From contig JAUWWA010000111.1 of the NCBI GenBank assembly GCA_030617125.1, positions 1 to 6,465 of the forward strand: a stretch of 6,465 nucleotides of DNA, written 5' to 3'. The position numbers were made by a program, and so were the translations under genes. Of the stretch, positions 1 through 6,131 are shown piece by piece (positions within the stretch are counted from its first letter, which is position 1; every line of letters starts with the position of its first letter). This DNA comes from Pirellulales bacterium. Lineage in GTDB: Bacteria > Planctomycetota > Planctomycetia > Pirellulales > Thermoguttaceae. The notes under the pieces are model-generated. The model saw only the letters and a list, made by a program, of their open reading frames with translations, did not search any database and had not been told where the DNA came from.

Positions 1-999
1 GCCGCCATAGCTGCTCGACGCCGAGATGACCTCAAAGGATTCCTTGTAAGGTTCCCGGACGGCAACACAGGTAACGGGAAAGCCGTTGCCGAAACCCTTG
101 CCGATGGAAACCACGTCCGGCACGACGCCCCAGTGCTCCGTGCAGAGCCACTTGCCGGTCCGGCCCCAACTGGTAAGCACCTCGTCGGTCATCAGCAGGA
201 TGCCCTTGTCGTCGCAAAACTTGCGCAGCTTGGGGAAAAAGTCGTCCGGCGGCATGACCGAACCGCCCCAACCCTGGATCGGCTCCAGCACAAAGCCCGC
301 AACGTTGTGCACGGTGGCCTTGTCGAGGTACTCGTCGAAGAACGCGATGTACTTGTCCGTGTCGACCGAGCCATCCTCTTTCGTCCACATCGGGCGATAG
401 CAATCGGGCCGGGGGACCATGTGCATCCCCGGCGCGCGGACGGGGCCATAAACGAACGAGCGAATATGGCCCAGCGAAACTCCGCCGTAGGTCTTGCCGT
501 GATAATCGTAGAAGCAGGAGATCATCTCGTGTTTGCCCGTGGCCGCCCGAAGCACGCGCTGACCGGCTTCCACGGCCGTTGTGCCCGAATCGTAGAACTG
601 AACACCGCGGAGCTCGCCCGGCAGGACCTCGGCCAGCTTTTCCACCAACCGGGTCTTGATCTCGGTCGTAAAATCGTGACAGTTCATCAGCAAGGCGGCG
701 TATTGCTGGACGGCCTCGGTCACCTTCGGATGGCAATGGCCAAGCGTGGTCACGTGGATGCCGGAAGAAAAGTCAATGTACCGGTTCCCATCGGCGTCGA
801 CCATTTCGCAGCCCTTGCCGGACTCGAACACCACCGGAAAGAGCTTGACCTGGCCGCTGAGACCTTTGAAGTACTTCGTGCACCGGGCGTGCAGTTGCTG
901 CGATCTTGGGCCCGGCGGGGTAACCTTGATGTCTGGGACACTGTTCAGATCGACGTGCGCCCAATAGTCGGTTCCCTTTGCCAAAACTGCCTGCGCCAT
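1..999 (-). CDS. class-III PLP-dependent aminotransferase, partial (3' end off window)
   Basis: This frame is open from an ATG at 999 to the window edge (333 residues); roughly the last quarter to third of a normal 420-460 residue class-III enzyme is missing off the edge. Fold type I signatures occur in order. SGTTAVEA (about 138-145) is the PLP-phosphate loop, usually SGTEA. YHGKTYGG (166-173) is the ring-stacking region. EPIQGWGG (239-246) follows. In TDEVLTSWGRTGKW (271-284), Asp272 should contact the pyridine nitrogen. In SIGKGFGNGFPV (298-309), Lys301 should form the Schiff base. It is therefore expected to be an active cytoplasmic aminotransferase or aminomutase; the substrate cannot be read from the sequence. 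Relatives include acetylornithine/4-aminobutyrate aminotransferases and glutamate-1-semialdehyde aminomutase; the Leu after DEV (usually Gln) is closer to the aminomutase pattern. The start is supported by an AGGAG eight bases upstream. It is transcribed divergently from the nagA-like operon, which suggests shared control and an amino-group role in the same pathway (inference). Confidence 0.9.
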   Translation of the reverse strand, partial: MAQAVLAKGTDYWAHVDLNSVPDIKVTPPGPRSQQLHARCTKYFKGLSGQVKLFPVVFESGKGCEMVDADGNRYIDFSSGIHVTTLGHCHPKVTEAVQQYAALLMNCHDFTTEIKTRLVEKLAEVLPGELRGVQFYDSGTTAVEAGQRVLRAATGKHEMISCFYDYHGKTYGGVSLGHIRSFVYGPVRAPGMHMVPRPDCYRPMWTKEDGSVDTDKYIAFFDEYLDKATVHNVAGFVLEPIQGWGGSVMPPDDFFPKLRKFCDDKGILLMTDEVLTSWGRTGKWLCTEHWGVVPDVVSIGKGFGNGFPVTCVAVREPYKESFEVISASSSYGG

Positions 1000-1007
1000 G
1001 CTTCTTT

Positions 1008-1012
1008 CTCCT
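1008..1012 (-). promoter_or_regulatory. ribosome binding site of the aminotransferase gene
   Basis: AGGAG on the minus strand lies eight bases before the ATG at 999. It decides the start of a gene whose antisense strand also carries a long open frame. Confidence 0.75.
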
Positions 1013-1034
1013 ATCGTCGGTCTCGTTTCTTGGA

Positions 1035-1049
1035 TGTAAACGATGTACA
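1035..1049. promoter_or_regulatory. small inverted repeat in the divergent intergenic region, possible operator
   Basis: TGTA-N7-TACA is an inverted repeat, and it contains the perfect 8-bp palindrome ATGTACAT at 1043-1050. GATGTA is also directly repeated at 1033-1038 and 1042-1047. It lies between the two divergent genes, in the probable leader of the aminotransferase gene, where a repressor of this locus could bind. It matches no operator that I recognise, and short repeats like this arise by chance. Confidence 0.15.
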
Positions 1050-1072
1050 TGCGGCCTGTTGCATCCGCCATG

Positions 1073-1100
1073 AATCTAACATATCATGACAGTCAATCAA
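1073..1100 (-). promoter_or_regulatory. possible sigma-70-type promoter for the aminotransferase gene
   Basis: On the minus strand, TTGATT (1100-1095) and TAGATT (1078-1073) each match four of six consensus bases, with a 16-base spacer in a locally AT-richer stretch. The expected transcript start would be about 60-70 bases before the ATG. No equally good box was found for the nagA-like gene on the plus strand; the nearest is a weak TGGCAA/TACCAT pair around 1122-1151. Promoter consensus outside well-studied lineages is unreliable. Confidence 0.3.
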
Positions 1101-1175
1101 CCCCCCGCTTTCGAGAGAATGCTGGCAAGGTCGACTTCAGTTCTGTACCATACCTGTGCATCACGCCACCCCTGC

Positions 1176-1181
1176 AAGGGG
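1176..1181 (+). promoter_or_regulatory. ribosome binding site of the nagA-like gene
   Basis: AAGGGG lies eight bases before the ATG at 1190. It supports this start over the in-frame ATG at 1043, which would add 49 residues with no resemblance to the family. Confidence 0.65.
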
Positions 1182-1189
1182 TGTCCACA

Positions 1190-2371
1190 ATGAGCAATCT
1201 CGTTGTCGATCATGCCGCCATCGTCCTGCCGGATTGCACGCAGCACGATCGCGCCGTCGTTCTGAGGGATGGCAAGATCGCTGGCGTGTGCCGCAGCGAG
1301 GAACTGAAGGGCGTCGACGCCGAGCAGGTCGTTGACGCCGAGGGCGGTTATCTGCTGCCCGGGCTGATCGACCTGCACTTCCACGGGACCCACGAGTTCC
1401 TGGTGGACAATGGTCCGGCCGACCTGGCCGAGCTTTGCAAGGTGTTGCCCCGTTATGGAGTCACCGCATTCCTGCCGACGGTCTGCCCGGCGCCCAAGGG
1501 GGAAGACGCACGGCGCCTTGCTTTGCTTTCCAAGGTGCGCGTGGAAGGAGCGGCCATACTGGGTTTCCATCTGGAGGGGCCGTTTCTTACACTAACCGGA
1601 GCGCTGCCGCCTGAATCCCTTGGCCAGGCCGATCCCGAACGTGTCGAGGCGCTGATCGAGGCCGCCAAGCCGTACGTGGCCATCTTCAGCATCGCACCCG
1701 ATTTTGAGGGCATCGAGGACCTGCTGCCTCTGATGACCGCCGGCGGCAATCCGGCATTCATCACGCACACCAAGGCCGACGTGGCGCAGACGCAGGCGGC
1801 GATCGAGGCCGGCGCCCGTCACGCGACACATTTCTACGCCGTCTTCTACGCTCCGGAAGAAACCGATCAGGGGGTCCGGCCGTGCGGCGCCGTCGAGGCG
1901 ATCTTGGCGGATCGGCGCGTAACCGTGGATTTCATCCTTGACGGCGAACATACCGATTCGGTTGCGGTCAAGATGGCCCTTCAGTGCAAGGGGCCGGACG
2001 GCGTGTGCCTGATTACCGACGCCAATATCGGCGCCGGGTTGCCGCCCGGCCGATACCGGTTTGGCAGGGAAGAAGTGGAGTTCGCCTATCCGGGCGGGCC
2101 GGCCCGGCTTACCGAAAAGGCCCGTTTACCGGGCGTGCTGGCCGGCAGCGGTCTGACGATGGACCGCGCGCTGAGAAACGCCGTCGGGCTGCTCGAGGTG
2201 GACCTGCCGCAGGCGGTTCGTATGACAAGCGCCAACGCGGCCAAGGTCTTGGGACTCGACGACACCAAGGGAAAGATAGCCGAAGGGTTTGATGCAGATC
2301 TGGTGTTGCTCGACAAGGACTTGCAGGTGCAACAGACCTGGGTCGGCGGCAACTGCGTTTTCTCAAGATAG
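1190..2371 (+). CDS. nagA: N-acetylglucosamine-6-phosphate deacetylase-like amidohydrolase
   Basis: The product is 393 residues, close to the family norm of 380-400. NagA removes acetate from N-acetylglucosamine-6-phosphate in the cytoplasm, giving glucosamine-6-phosphate for NagB. The amidohydrolase order is complete: a short N-terminal beta segment with RDGKIAGV (26-33); LLPGLIDLHFHG (55-66) with the His63-x-His65 metal pair; GFHLEGPFL (125-133) with metal ligand Glu129; THTKAD (192-197) with His193; GARHATHF (208-215) with His214; DGEH with His254; LITDANIGAGLPPGRY (274-289) with catalytic Asp277; and a C-terminal GKIAEGFDADLVLLD (361-375). Arg230 keeps the spacing to DGxH seen for the phosphate-binding Arg of known NagAs. 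The usual HLYNAM or HLFNAM is HFYAVF here, so the Asn is replaced, and the loop before Arg230 is longer. It is first in a three-gene operon. Family assignment is firm; the exact N-acyl sugar substrate is less certain. Confidence 0.88.
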   Translation: MSNLVVDHAAIVLPDCTQHDRAVVLRDGKIAGVCRSEELKGVDAEQVVDAEGGYLLPGLIDLHFHGTHEFLVDNGPADLAELCKVLPRYGVTAFLPTVCPAPKGEDARRLALLSKVRVEGAAILGFHLEGPFLTLTGALPPESLGQADPERVEALIEAAKPYVAIFSIAPDFEGIEDLLPLMTAGGNPAFITHTKADVAQTQAAIEAGARHATHFYAVFYAPEETDQGVRPCGAVEAILADRRVTVDFILDGEHTDSVAVKMALQCKGPDGVCLITDANIGAGLPPGRYRFGREEVEFAYPGGPARLTEKARLPGVLAGSGLTMDRALRNAVGLLEVDLPQAVRMTSANAAKVLGLDDTKGKIAEGFDADLVLLDKDLQVQQTWVGGNCVFSR

Positions 2372-2393
2372 GTCAAAGTTGAGTCTCGCCATA

Positions 2394-2399
2394 AGAGGA
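2394..2399 (+). promoter_or_regulatory. ribosome binding site of the NagB-like gene
   Basis: AGAGGA lies nine bases before the ATG at 2409, within the 37-bp gap after the nagA-like stop. It favours this start over the in-frame ATG at 2289, which lies inside the nagA-like gene and adds 40 Arg/Cys-rich residues typical of out-of-frame translation. Confidence 0.55.
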
Positions 2400-2408
2400 A
2401 CAGGGACC

Positions 2409-3341
2409 ATGACACAGTTTGAATACTCGCCTTCAACGTGGGTGCCCTTTCGCGACAAGGAAGTGTTGGAGCGAGTCAGGAGCATCAAACGAAACGACAT
2501 CGCCAAACACGCCAACCCGGACTTCAAGATTCGGGTCGTTCCGGACGCCGAGATCGAGTGGAAGTTCGTCACCGACGTCTTCTTCCGGATCAAGCAGGCC
2601 GCCGACCAACGCAAGCGGCTGGTGATGATCCTGCCGCAACCCTGGCCCATGTACCGACGAGTCGCCGAGTTGATCAACCGGTGCCGGGTCGACTGCCGCA
2701 ACCTCTACACGTTCAACATGGATGAATACGCCAACGAGGACGGCCGCATCGCGCCGGAAGATTGGCCGTACGGATTTACCCATGCCCTGAAGAAATACTT
2801 CTACAGTCGGATCGACCAAACACTCAGGCCGCCGGAGCATCAGATGGTCGGACTGACCAGTGAGAACCTCAAGGATTATGGCCGGATGATTGCCGACCTT
2901 GGCGGAGCGGACATCTGCTACAGCGGCCCGGGATGGACGGGCCACCTCGCCTTCATCGAGCCCGATGCACCCGAGGTCCCCAAGGACCTGGAAGCATTCA
3001 AACAAATGGGCCCCCGCATCGTCACGCTCAGCCCCTTCACCATCGCCCAGAACTCGCTGCACGGCAGCTTCGGCTCCAGTGGCGATATTGCGGCGGTTCC
3101 CCCCAAGGCGGCCACCATTGGCCCGGCCCAAGTCATCGCCGCCAAGCACAGGATCGACTTCCACTCCATCGGCGTTCACGGCACGGCCACCTCGTGGCAA
3201 CGTCTGATTTCGCGCCTGGTGCTCCATGGGCCGGTCACCCCGCTCGTGCCCGAGTCGATTCTGCAAACGCTCCGAACCGACGTCTGGGTCTCGGAAACCA
3301 TCGCGCAGGACATCGAGCCGGACTGGGATAAAGGGTATTAG
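2409..3341 (+). CDS. divergent NagB-family (glucosamine-6-phosphate deaminase-like) protein
   Basis: The product is 310 residues, somewhat longer than E. coli NagB (266). NagB converts glucosamine-6-phosphate to fructose-6-phosphate and ammonia. Recognisable segments are FNMDEY (102-107), where Asp105 matches catalytic Asp72 of E. coli, and SGPGWTGHLAFIEP (172-185), where His179 and Glu184 match His143 and Glu148. The third member of that triad, Asp141, is Thr177 here. The phosphate-binding loop (LPTGGTP in E. coli) reads LPQPWP (75-80). No Arg stands in the region of Arg172 (segment 209-247 has none), and the Lys208 position appears to be Thr261. The protein thus has the NagB fold and most of its chemistry but not its phosphate site, so the usual name may be wrong; a non-phosphorylated amino sugar or a different aldose-ketose reaction is possible. 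It follows the nagA-like gene by 37 bp and precedes the amidase gene by 2 bp, consistent with one transcript. Residue matching was done by eye. Confidence 0.8.
   Translation: MTQFEYSPSTWVPFRDKEVLERVRSIKRNDIAKHANPDFKIRVVPDAEIEWKFVTDVFFRIKQAADQRKRLVMILPQPWPMYRRVAELINRCRVDCRNLYTFNMDEYANEDGRIAPEDWPYGFTHALKKYFYSRIDQTLRPPEHQMVGLTSENLKDYGRMIADLGGADICYSGPGWTGHLAFIEPDAPEVPKDLEAFKQMGPRIVTLSPFTIAQNSLHGSFGSSGDIAAVPPKAATIGPAQVIAAKHRIDFHSIGVHGTATSWQRLISRLVLHGPVTPLVPESILQTLRTDVWVSETIAQDIEPDWDKGY
3330..3335 (+). promoter_or_regulatory. ribosome binding site of the ceramidase-like gene
   Basis: AAAGGG lies eight bases before the ATG at 3344, inside the last codons of the upstream gene. The stop at 3339-3341 is two bases from the next start, so translational coupling is likely. 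Confidence 0.55.
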
Positions 3342-3343
3342 CC

Positions 3344-4660
3344 ATGAAGCGGACTTTTGCCGCCGGCGCTGCAACCGCCGAAATCACACCGCAAGATTCG
3401 CAGTTCCTGTACGGATACCCGCACGTCGAGCGCTTCAGCACGGGCGTGCACGACGCGCTGCTCAGCTCAGCCCTCCATCTATCCGACGGTCAAACGGAGG
3501 TCTTGTTCATTGCCAACGACGTCATTTACATCCCCAAGGCCGTCGTACGGAACGTACGCCGACGGATCGCCGGCGCAACCTCCGTTCCGGCCGATCATAT
3601 CATGGTCGCGGCCACGCACACGCACTCCGGGCCGATGACGGTAGATTGTCTCATCAGTGAAGCCGACCCGGTCGTGCCAGAGACCGATCCGGACTACGTG
3701 CGGTTTATGGAAGAGCGGATCGTCGCAGCGGGCATTCGGGCGCACCAGTCGGCCCGGCCCGCCGAGGTCGGCCTGGCGGTGGCGGACGGTTCGGGCGTCG
3801 GGACCAACCGCCGCGATCCGTCCGGGCCTGCCGATCCGAATGTGCCCGTGTTGGCCGTGCGAAGTGCCGATAACCAATCGCCCATCGCGCTGATGCTCGT
3901 CTGCAGCATGCACCCGACCGTCTTGCACGAGGATTCAACGCTCGTAAGCGGCGACTTTCCCGCCATGGCCCGTCAATATCTTCAGCAGACAGTGCTCGGG
4001 CCGCATTGCCCCATCCTCCACCATACGGGCCCGTGTGGCAATCAAAGCCCACGCCACAGGACCAAGGCCAACACCTTCGCCGAAGCCCAGCGGCTCGGGC
4101 GCACGTTGGGCCGGGCCGTTGAGGCAGTGCTTCCCGGAATCCAATTCGACGACACCTTCTCCCTGGACTCTCGGCAGGCGTCGGTGGAACTCGCGTTGCG
4201 GACGTTTCCCTCGGTTGCCCAAGCCGAAGCCGGCCTGGCCCAAGCCCGAGACCGCCTCGCGCAACTGCGCGCCGACCGGGCTCAGCGGCCGGTGATCCGC
4301 ACGGCGCAGTGCGACTGGTTCGGAGCCGAGGAGACGCTCGCCCTGGCCCGCGCGGCCGCTTCAGGCCGGTTGCCGTCCTTTGTCGAAGCGTGCATGCCGG
4401 CGGAAATCCAGTTGATTCGCATCGGCCCGTGGTCGTTGGTGGCCTGGCCCGGCGAGATCTTTGTCGAGTTCGCCCTTCAAATCAAGTCCCGCCATCCAAA
4501 CACATTTATCATCAGCCTGGCCAACGGCGAGTTGCAGGGTTACCTGGTGACCAAGGCGGCCGTTGCCGAAGGGGGATATGAGGCCTCGAACGCCATTTTC
4601 GCAAGCCCCGAGTCGGGTGAGAAACTCGTTCTTAAGACGCTGGAGTTGTTAAGCTCCTGA
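3344..4660 (+). CDS. neutral/alkaline ceramidase-like zinc amidase, cytoplasmic short form
   Basis: The product is 438 residues and matches the catalytic domain of the neutral/alkaline non-lysosomal ceramidase family, whose founding members split the amide of N-acyl-sphingosine with a zinc ion. It opens directly with the family's AGAATAEITP (7-16), with no signal peptide. GVHDALLSSALHL (34-46), THTHSGP (91-97, His92 and His94), HPTVL (His190), SGDFP (202-206) and HTGPCGNQSP (227-236) follow. Near the end come WPGE (Glu371) and EGGYEA (Tyr412). These correspond by order and spacing to the His97, His204, Glu411 and Tyr448 zinc site of the Pseudomonas enzyme. A charged, Ala/Leu-rich helical stretch lies at about 290-315. 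The C-terminal Ig-like domain of secreted ceramidases is absent. Its place in a nag-type operon, together with a cytoplasmic location, argues that the substrate is an N-acylated amino sugar or other small amide rather than ceramide (inference). Catalytic competence looks likely; the substrate is unknown. Confidence 0.82.
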   Translation: MKRTFAAGAATAEITPQDSQFLYGYPHVERFSTGVHDALLSSALHLSDGQTEVLFIANDVIYIPKAVVRNVRRRIAGATSVPADHIMVAATHTHSGPMTVDCLISEADPVVPETDPDYVRFMEERIVAAGIRAHQSARPAEVGLAVADGSGVGTNRRDPSGPADPNVPVLAVRSADNQSPIALMLVCSMHPTVLHEDSTLVSGDFPAMARQYLQQTVLGPHCPILHHTGPCGNQSPRHRTKANTFAEAQRLGRTLGRAVEAVLPGIQFDDTFSLDSRQASVELALRTFPSVAQAEAGLAQARDRLAQLRADRAQRPVIRTAQCDWFGAEETLALARAAASGRLPSFVEACMPAEIQLIRIGPWSLVAWPGEIFVEFALQIKSRHPNTFIISLANGELQGYLVTKAAVAEGGYEASNAIFASPESGEKLVLKTLELLSS

Positions 4661-4893
4661 CGTGCCGTCTTTGCCAGTAACTCCATCCGGCGATTCTGCC
4701 AGCCGACAATACGCGAGTCGATCCACGTGGCCGCTTGAGGAACGCTCACGAGCAAGCTTCCAATGCATCGCGAATCGGTCCATTTCGCCGTCACGCATAG
4801 GGCCTTGGGCACAAGCATCGTCCGGGGGAACAGCACCATCGCCTTCGCAATGGCCATGTGTTCGCCCTCGGCCACCGTGTATCTCGGTAACAC
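4661..4893 (-). pseudogene. coding-like antisense tract, possible unrecognised gene remnant
   Basis: One minus-strand frame through this stretch reads like protein rather than like the Arg/Gly/Pro-rich shadow frames. It has hydrophobic and charged residues in a plausible order (for example EGEHMAIAKAMVLFPRTM, then KWTDSRCIGSLLVSVP and WIDSRIVGWQNRRMELL), and its first half strongly favours G or C at third codon positions. The frame has no stop until 4540, inside the end of the ceramidase-like gene. It has no clear ribosome binding site or natural end. I do not recognise the family. It could be a fragment of a gene lost by the same rearrangement that affected the right side of the window, or a chance open frame in GC-rich DNA. 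Confidence 0.25.
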
Positions 4894-4932
4894 TAGGCCG
4901 GCGCTGGGCCTCATGGCAGAAGGCGCATGTCC

Positions 4933-4961
4933 TTGACAGCAAACGGGAACGGGATTATTGC
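4933..4961 (+). promoter_or_regulatory. possible sigma-70-type promoter for the symporter gene
   Basis: A perfect TTGACA (4933-4938) is followed after 17 bases by TATTGC (4956-4961), which matches only the first three consensus bases. A transcript would start near 4968 with a leader of about 45 bases before the ATG at 5013. The location in an otherwise gene-poor gap makes this the best candidate for separate expression of the symporter. Confidence 0.35.
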
Positions 4962-5576
4962 TAGGGACAAGGGACGTGCAGACACCGTGAACCCTTCGGA
5001 GTGCCGGCGGCAATGAAGCCTTTGGACTGGACAGTGATCGCGATCTACGCCGCCGGCATGCTGGCGGTGGGGTGGTACTACGCGCGCCGCACGGCCACCA
5101 CGGACGACTACCTGCTGGGCGGCCGCAATATGTCGCCGTGGAAGGTGGGCCTATCGCTGTTCGCCACGCTCGTCAGCACGCTCACTTACCTGGCGTTGCC
5201 GGGCGAGATGATCAAGTTCGGACCCATGGTACTGTGCCAACTGATCGCTCTGCCGTTTGTCGCGGCCGTCGTCGGCTGGCTGTTGATCCCGTTCATCATG
5301 CGGCTGCAGGTCACCAGTGCGTATGAGATTCTGGAAATGCGTCTCGGGCTGAGCGTCCGTATTCTGGGAGCGTGCTTTTTCCTGACGCTGCGGCTTTTCT
5401 GGATGTCGCTGGTCATTTTCGCCACGGCCGACATCGTGCTGGTTCCCATCCTGGGGTTGAGCCCATCGGCCGTGCCGTGGATCTGCGTAGTGTTGGGGAT
5501 GGTGACCGTGGTGTACACGTCGATGGGCGGCCTGCGTGCGGTGGTGATCACCGACGTGCTGCAAACCCTGATTCTC

Positions 5577-5578
5577 TC
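5577..5578 (+). other. frameshift site (one base missing) in the symporter gene
   Basis: Codon 188 (CTC) ends at 5576, and the downstream family-like frame begins with GGC at 5579, leaving two bases where a codon should be. Adding a single T would give Leu-Phe-Gly-Gly, the kind of sequence expected inside this helix. There is no slippery heptamer, and a GC-rich repeat (GGCGGCGCCGCG) follows directly, so either a real deletion or a sequencing or assembly error is more likely than programmed frameshifting. Confidence 0.8.
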
Positions 5579-6117
5579 GGCGGCGCCGCGCTGACGCTGA
5601 GTCTGATTACGGTGAAGCTGGGCGGGGTGGGCGCGTGGTGGCCCGACGCGTGGCCGTCGCACTGGCAGCGGCCCGTCTTCTGGTTCGACCCCGACGTGCG
5701 GTTCACGTTCGTCGGAGGATTCCTTGCGGCGTTCACCTGGTGGGTGTGCACCGCCGGTTCGGACCAGATGGCGATCCAGCGCTACCTGGCCACGCGCGAC
5801 GTCCGGGCGGCCCGACGGATGTTCAATACGTCGCTTGCGGCCAACGCGCTCCTGTGGCCGTTCCTGGCTGTCGTTGGCATGGCGCTATTAGCCTATTTCC
5901 GCACCCGTCCCGATATGCTGCCCGACGGGCAAACGGGGCTGGACAGTGCGGATAAGTTGTTGCCGATCTTCATCGTTCGGGACCTTCCGGTGGGAATCAC
6001 CGGGTTGGTCATCGCCGGTCTGCTCGCCGCGGCCATGTCGAGCCTCTCTTCCGGCCTCAATTCCGCCTGCTCCGTGGTCACCACCGATTTCATCGACCGC
6101 TTCCGAAAACGCAAGGA

Positions 6118-6131
6118 GGCCGAAACCAGCC
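6118..6131. other. breakpoint joining the symporter fragment to the MttB fragment
   Basis: On the plus strand, symporter similarity fades after the basic RFRKRKEAE segment. On the minus strand, MttB-family similarity ends at ATAPSTMAG (last codons about 6130-6125), and the frame then runs into antisense symporter sequence until a stop at 5888. Two unrelated genes therefore lose their 3' parts at the same place. No insertion sequence, terminal repeat or target duplication is visible at the join. Confidence 0.65.

Larger units (their letters stand above)
4661..5012. other. 352-bp gap between the amidase and symporter genes
   Basis: No confident complete gene lies here. The left two thirds carry a coding-like antisense frame, listed separately. 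The right end carries a candidate promoter for the symporter gene. A 5-bp GC hairpin (AGGCC 4895-4899 with GGCCT 4907-4911) has no T-run and is not a convincing terminator. Just before the symporter ribosome binding site, AAGGG (4969-4973) and CCCTT (4992-4996) could pair across an interrupted stem. The gap separates the symporter from the tightly packed three-gene operon, so it may be transcribed on its own. Confidence 0.6.

Noticed and set aside
133..1089. Long plus-strand open frame (318 codons) opposite the aminotransferase
   Set aside because: The minus strand here carries a full set of class-III aminotransferase motifs and a ribosome binding site; the plus frame has no family-like motif and is an expected shadow in GC-rich DNA.
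1043..1189. 49-residue N-terminal extension of the nagA-like gene
   Set aside because: The extension has no similarity to the family and covers the intergenic control region; ATG 1190 has a well-placed AAGGGG.
2369..2371. TAG stop codons (here and at 3339-3341) as possible pyrrolysine sites, given the nearby MttB-family fragment
   Set aside because: Both proteins already end where their families normally end, and readthrough would add only short non-conserved tails overlapping the next gene.
2433..3374. Minus-strand open frame (313 codons) opposite the NagB-like gene
   Set aside because: The plus strand encodes recognisable NagB segments in one continuous frame; the antisense product is Arg/Gly/Val-rich without motifs.
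4895..4911. Hairpin AGGCC/GGCCT as a terminator after the amidase gene
   Set aside because: Only five base pairs, no T-run, and more than 230 bases after the stop codon; such stems are common by chance in GC-rich DNA.
5571..5594. Programmed frameshifting in the symporter gene
   Set aside because: No slippery heptamer or convincing downstream structure, and SSS transporters are not known to need frameshifting; a plain indel or read error is simpler.
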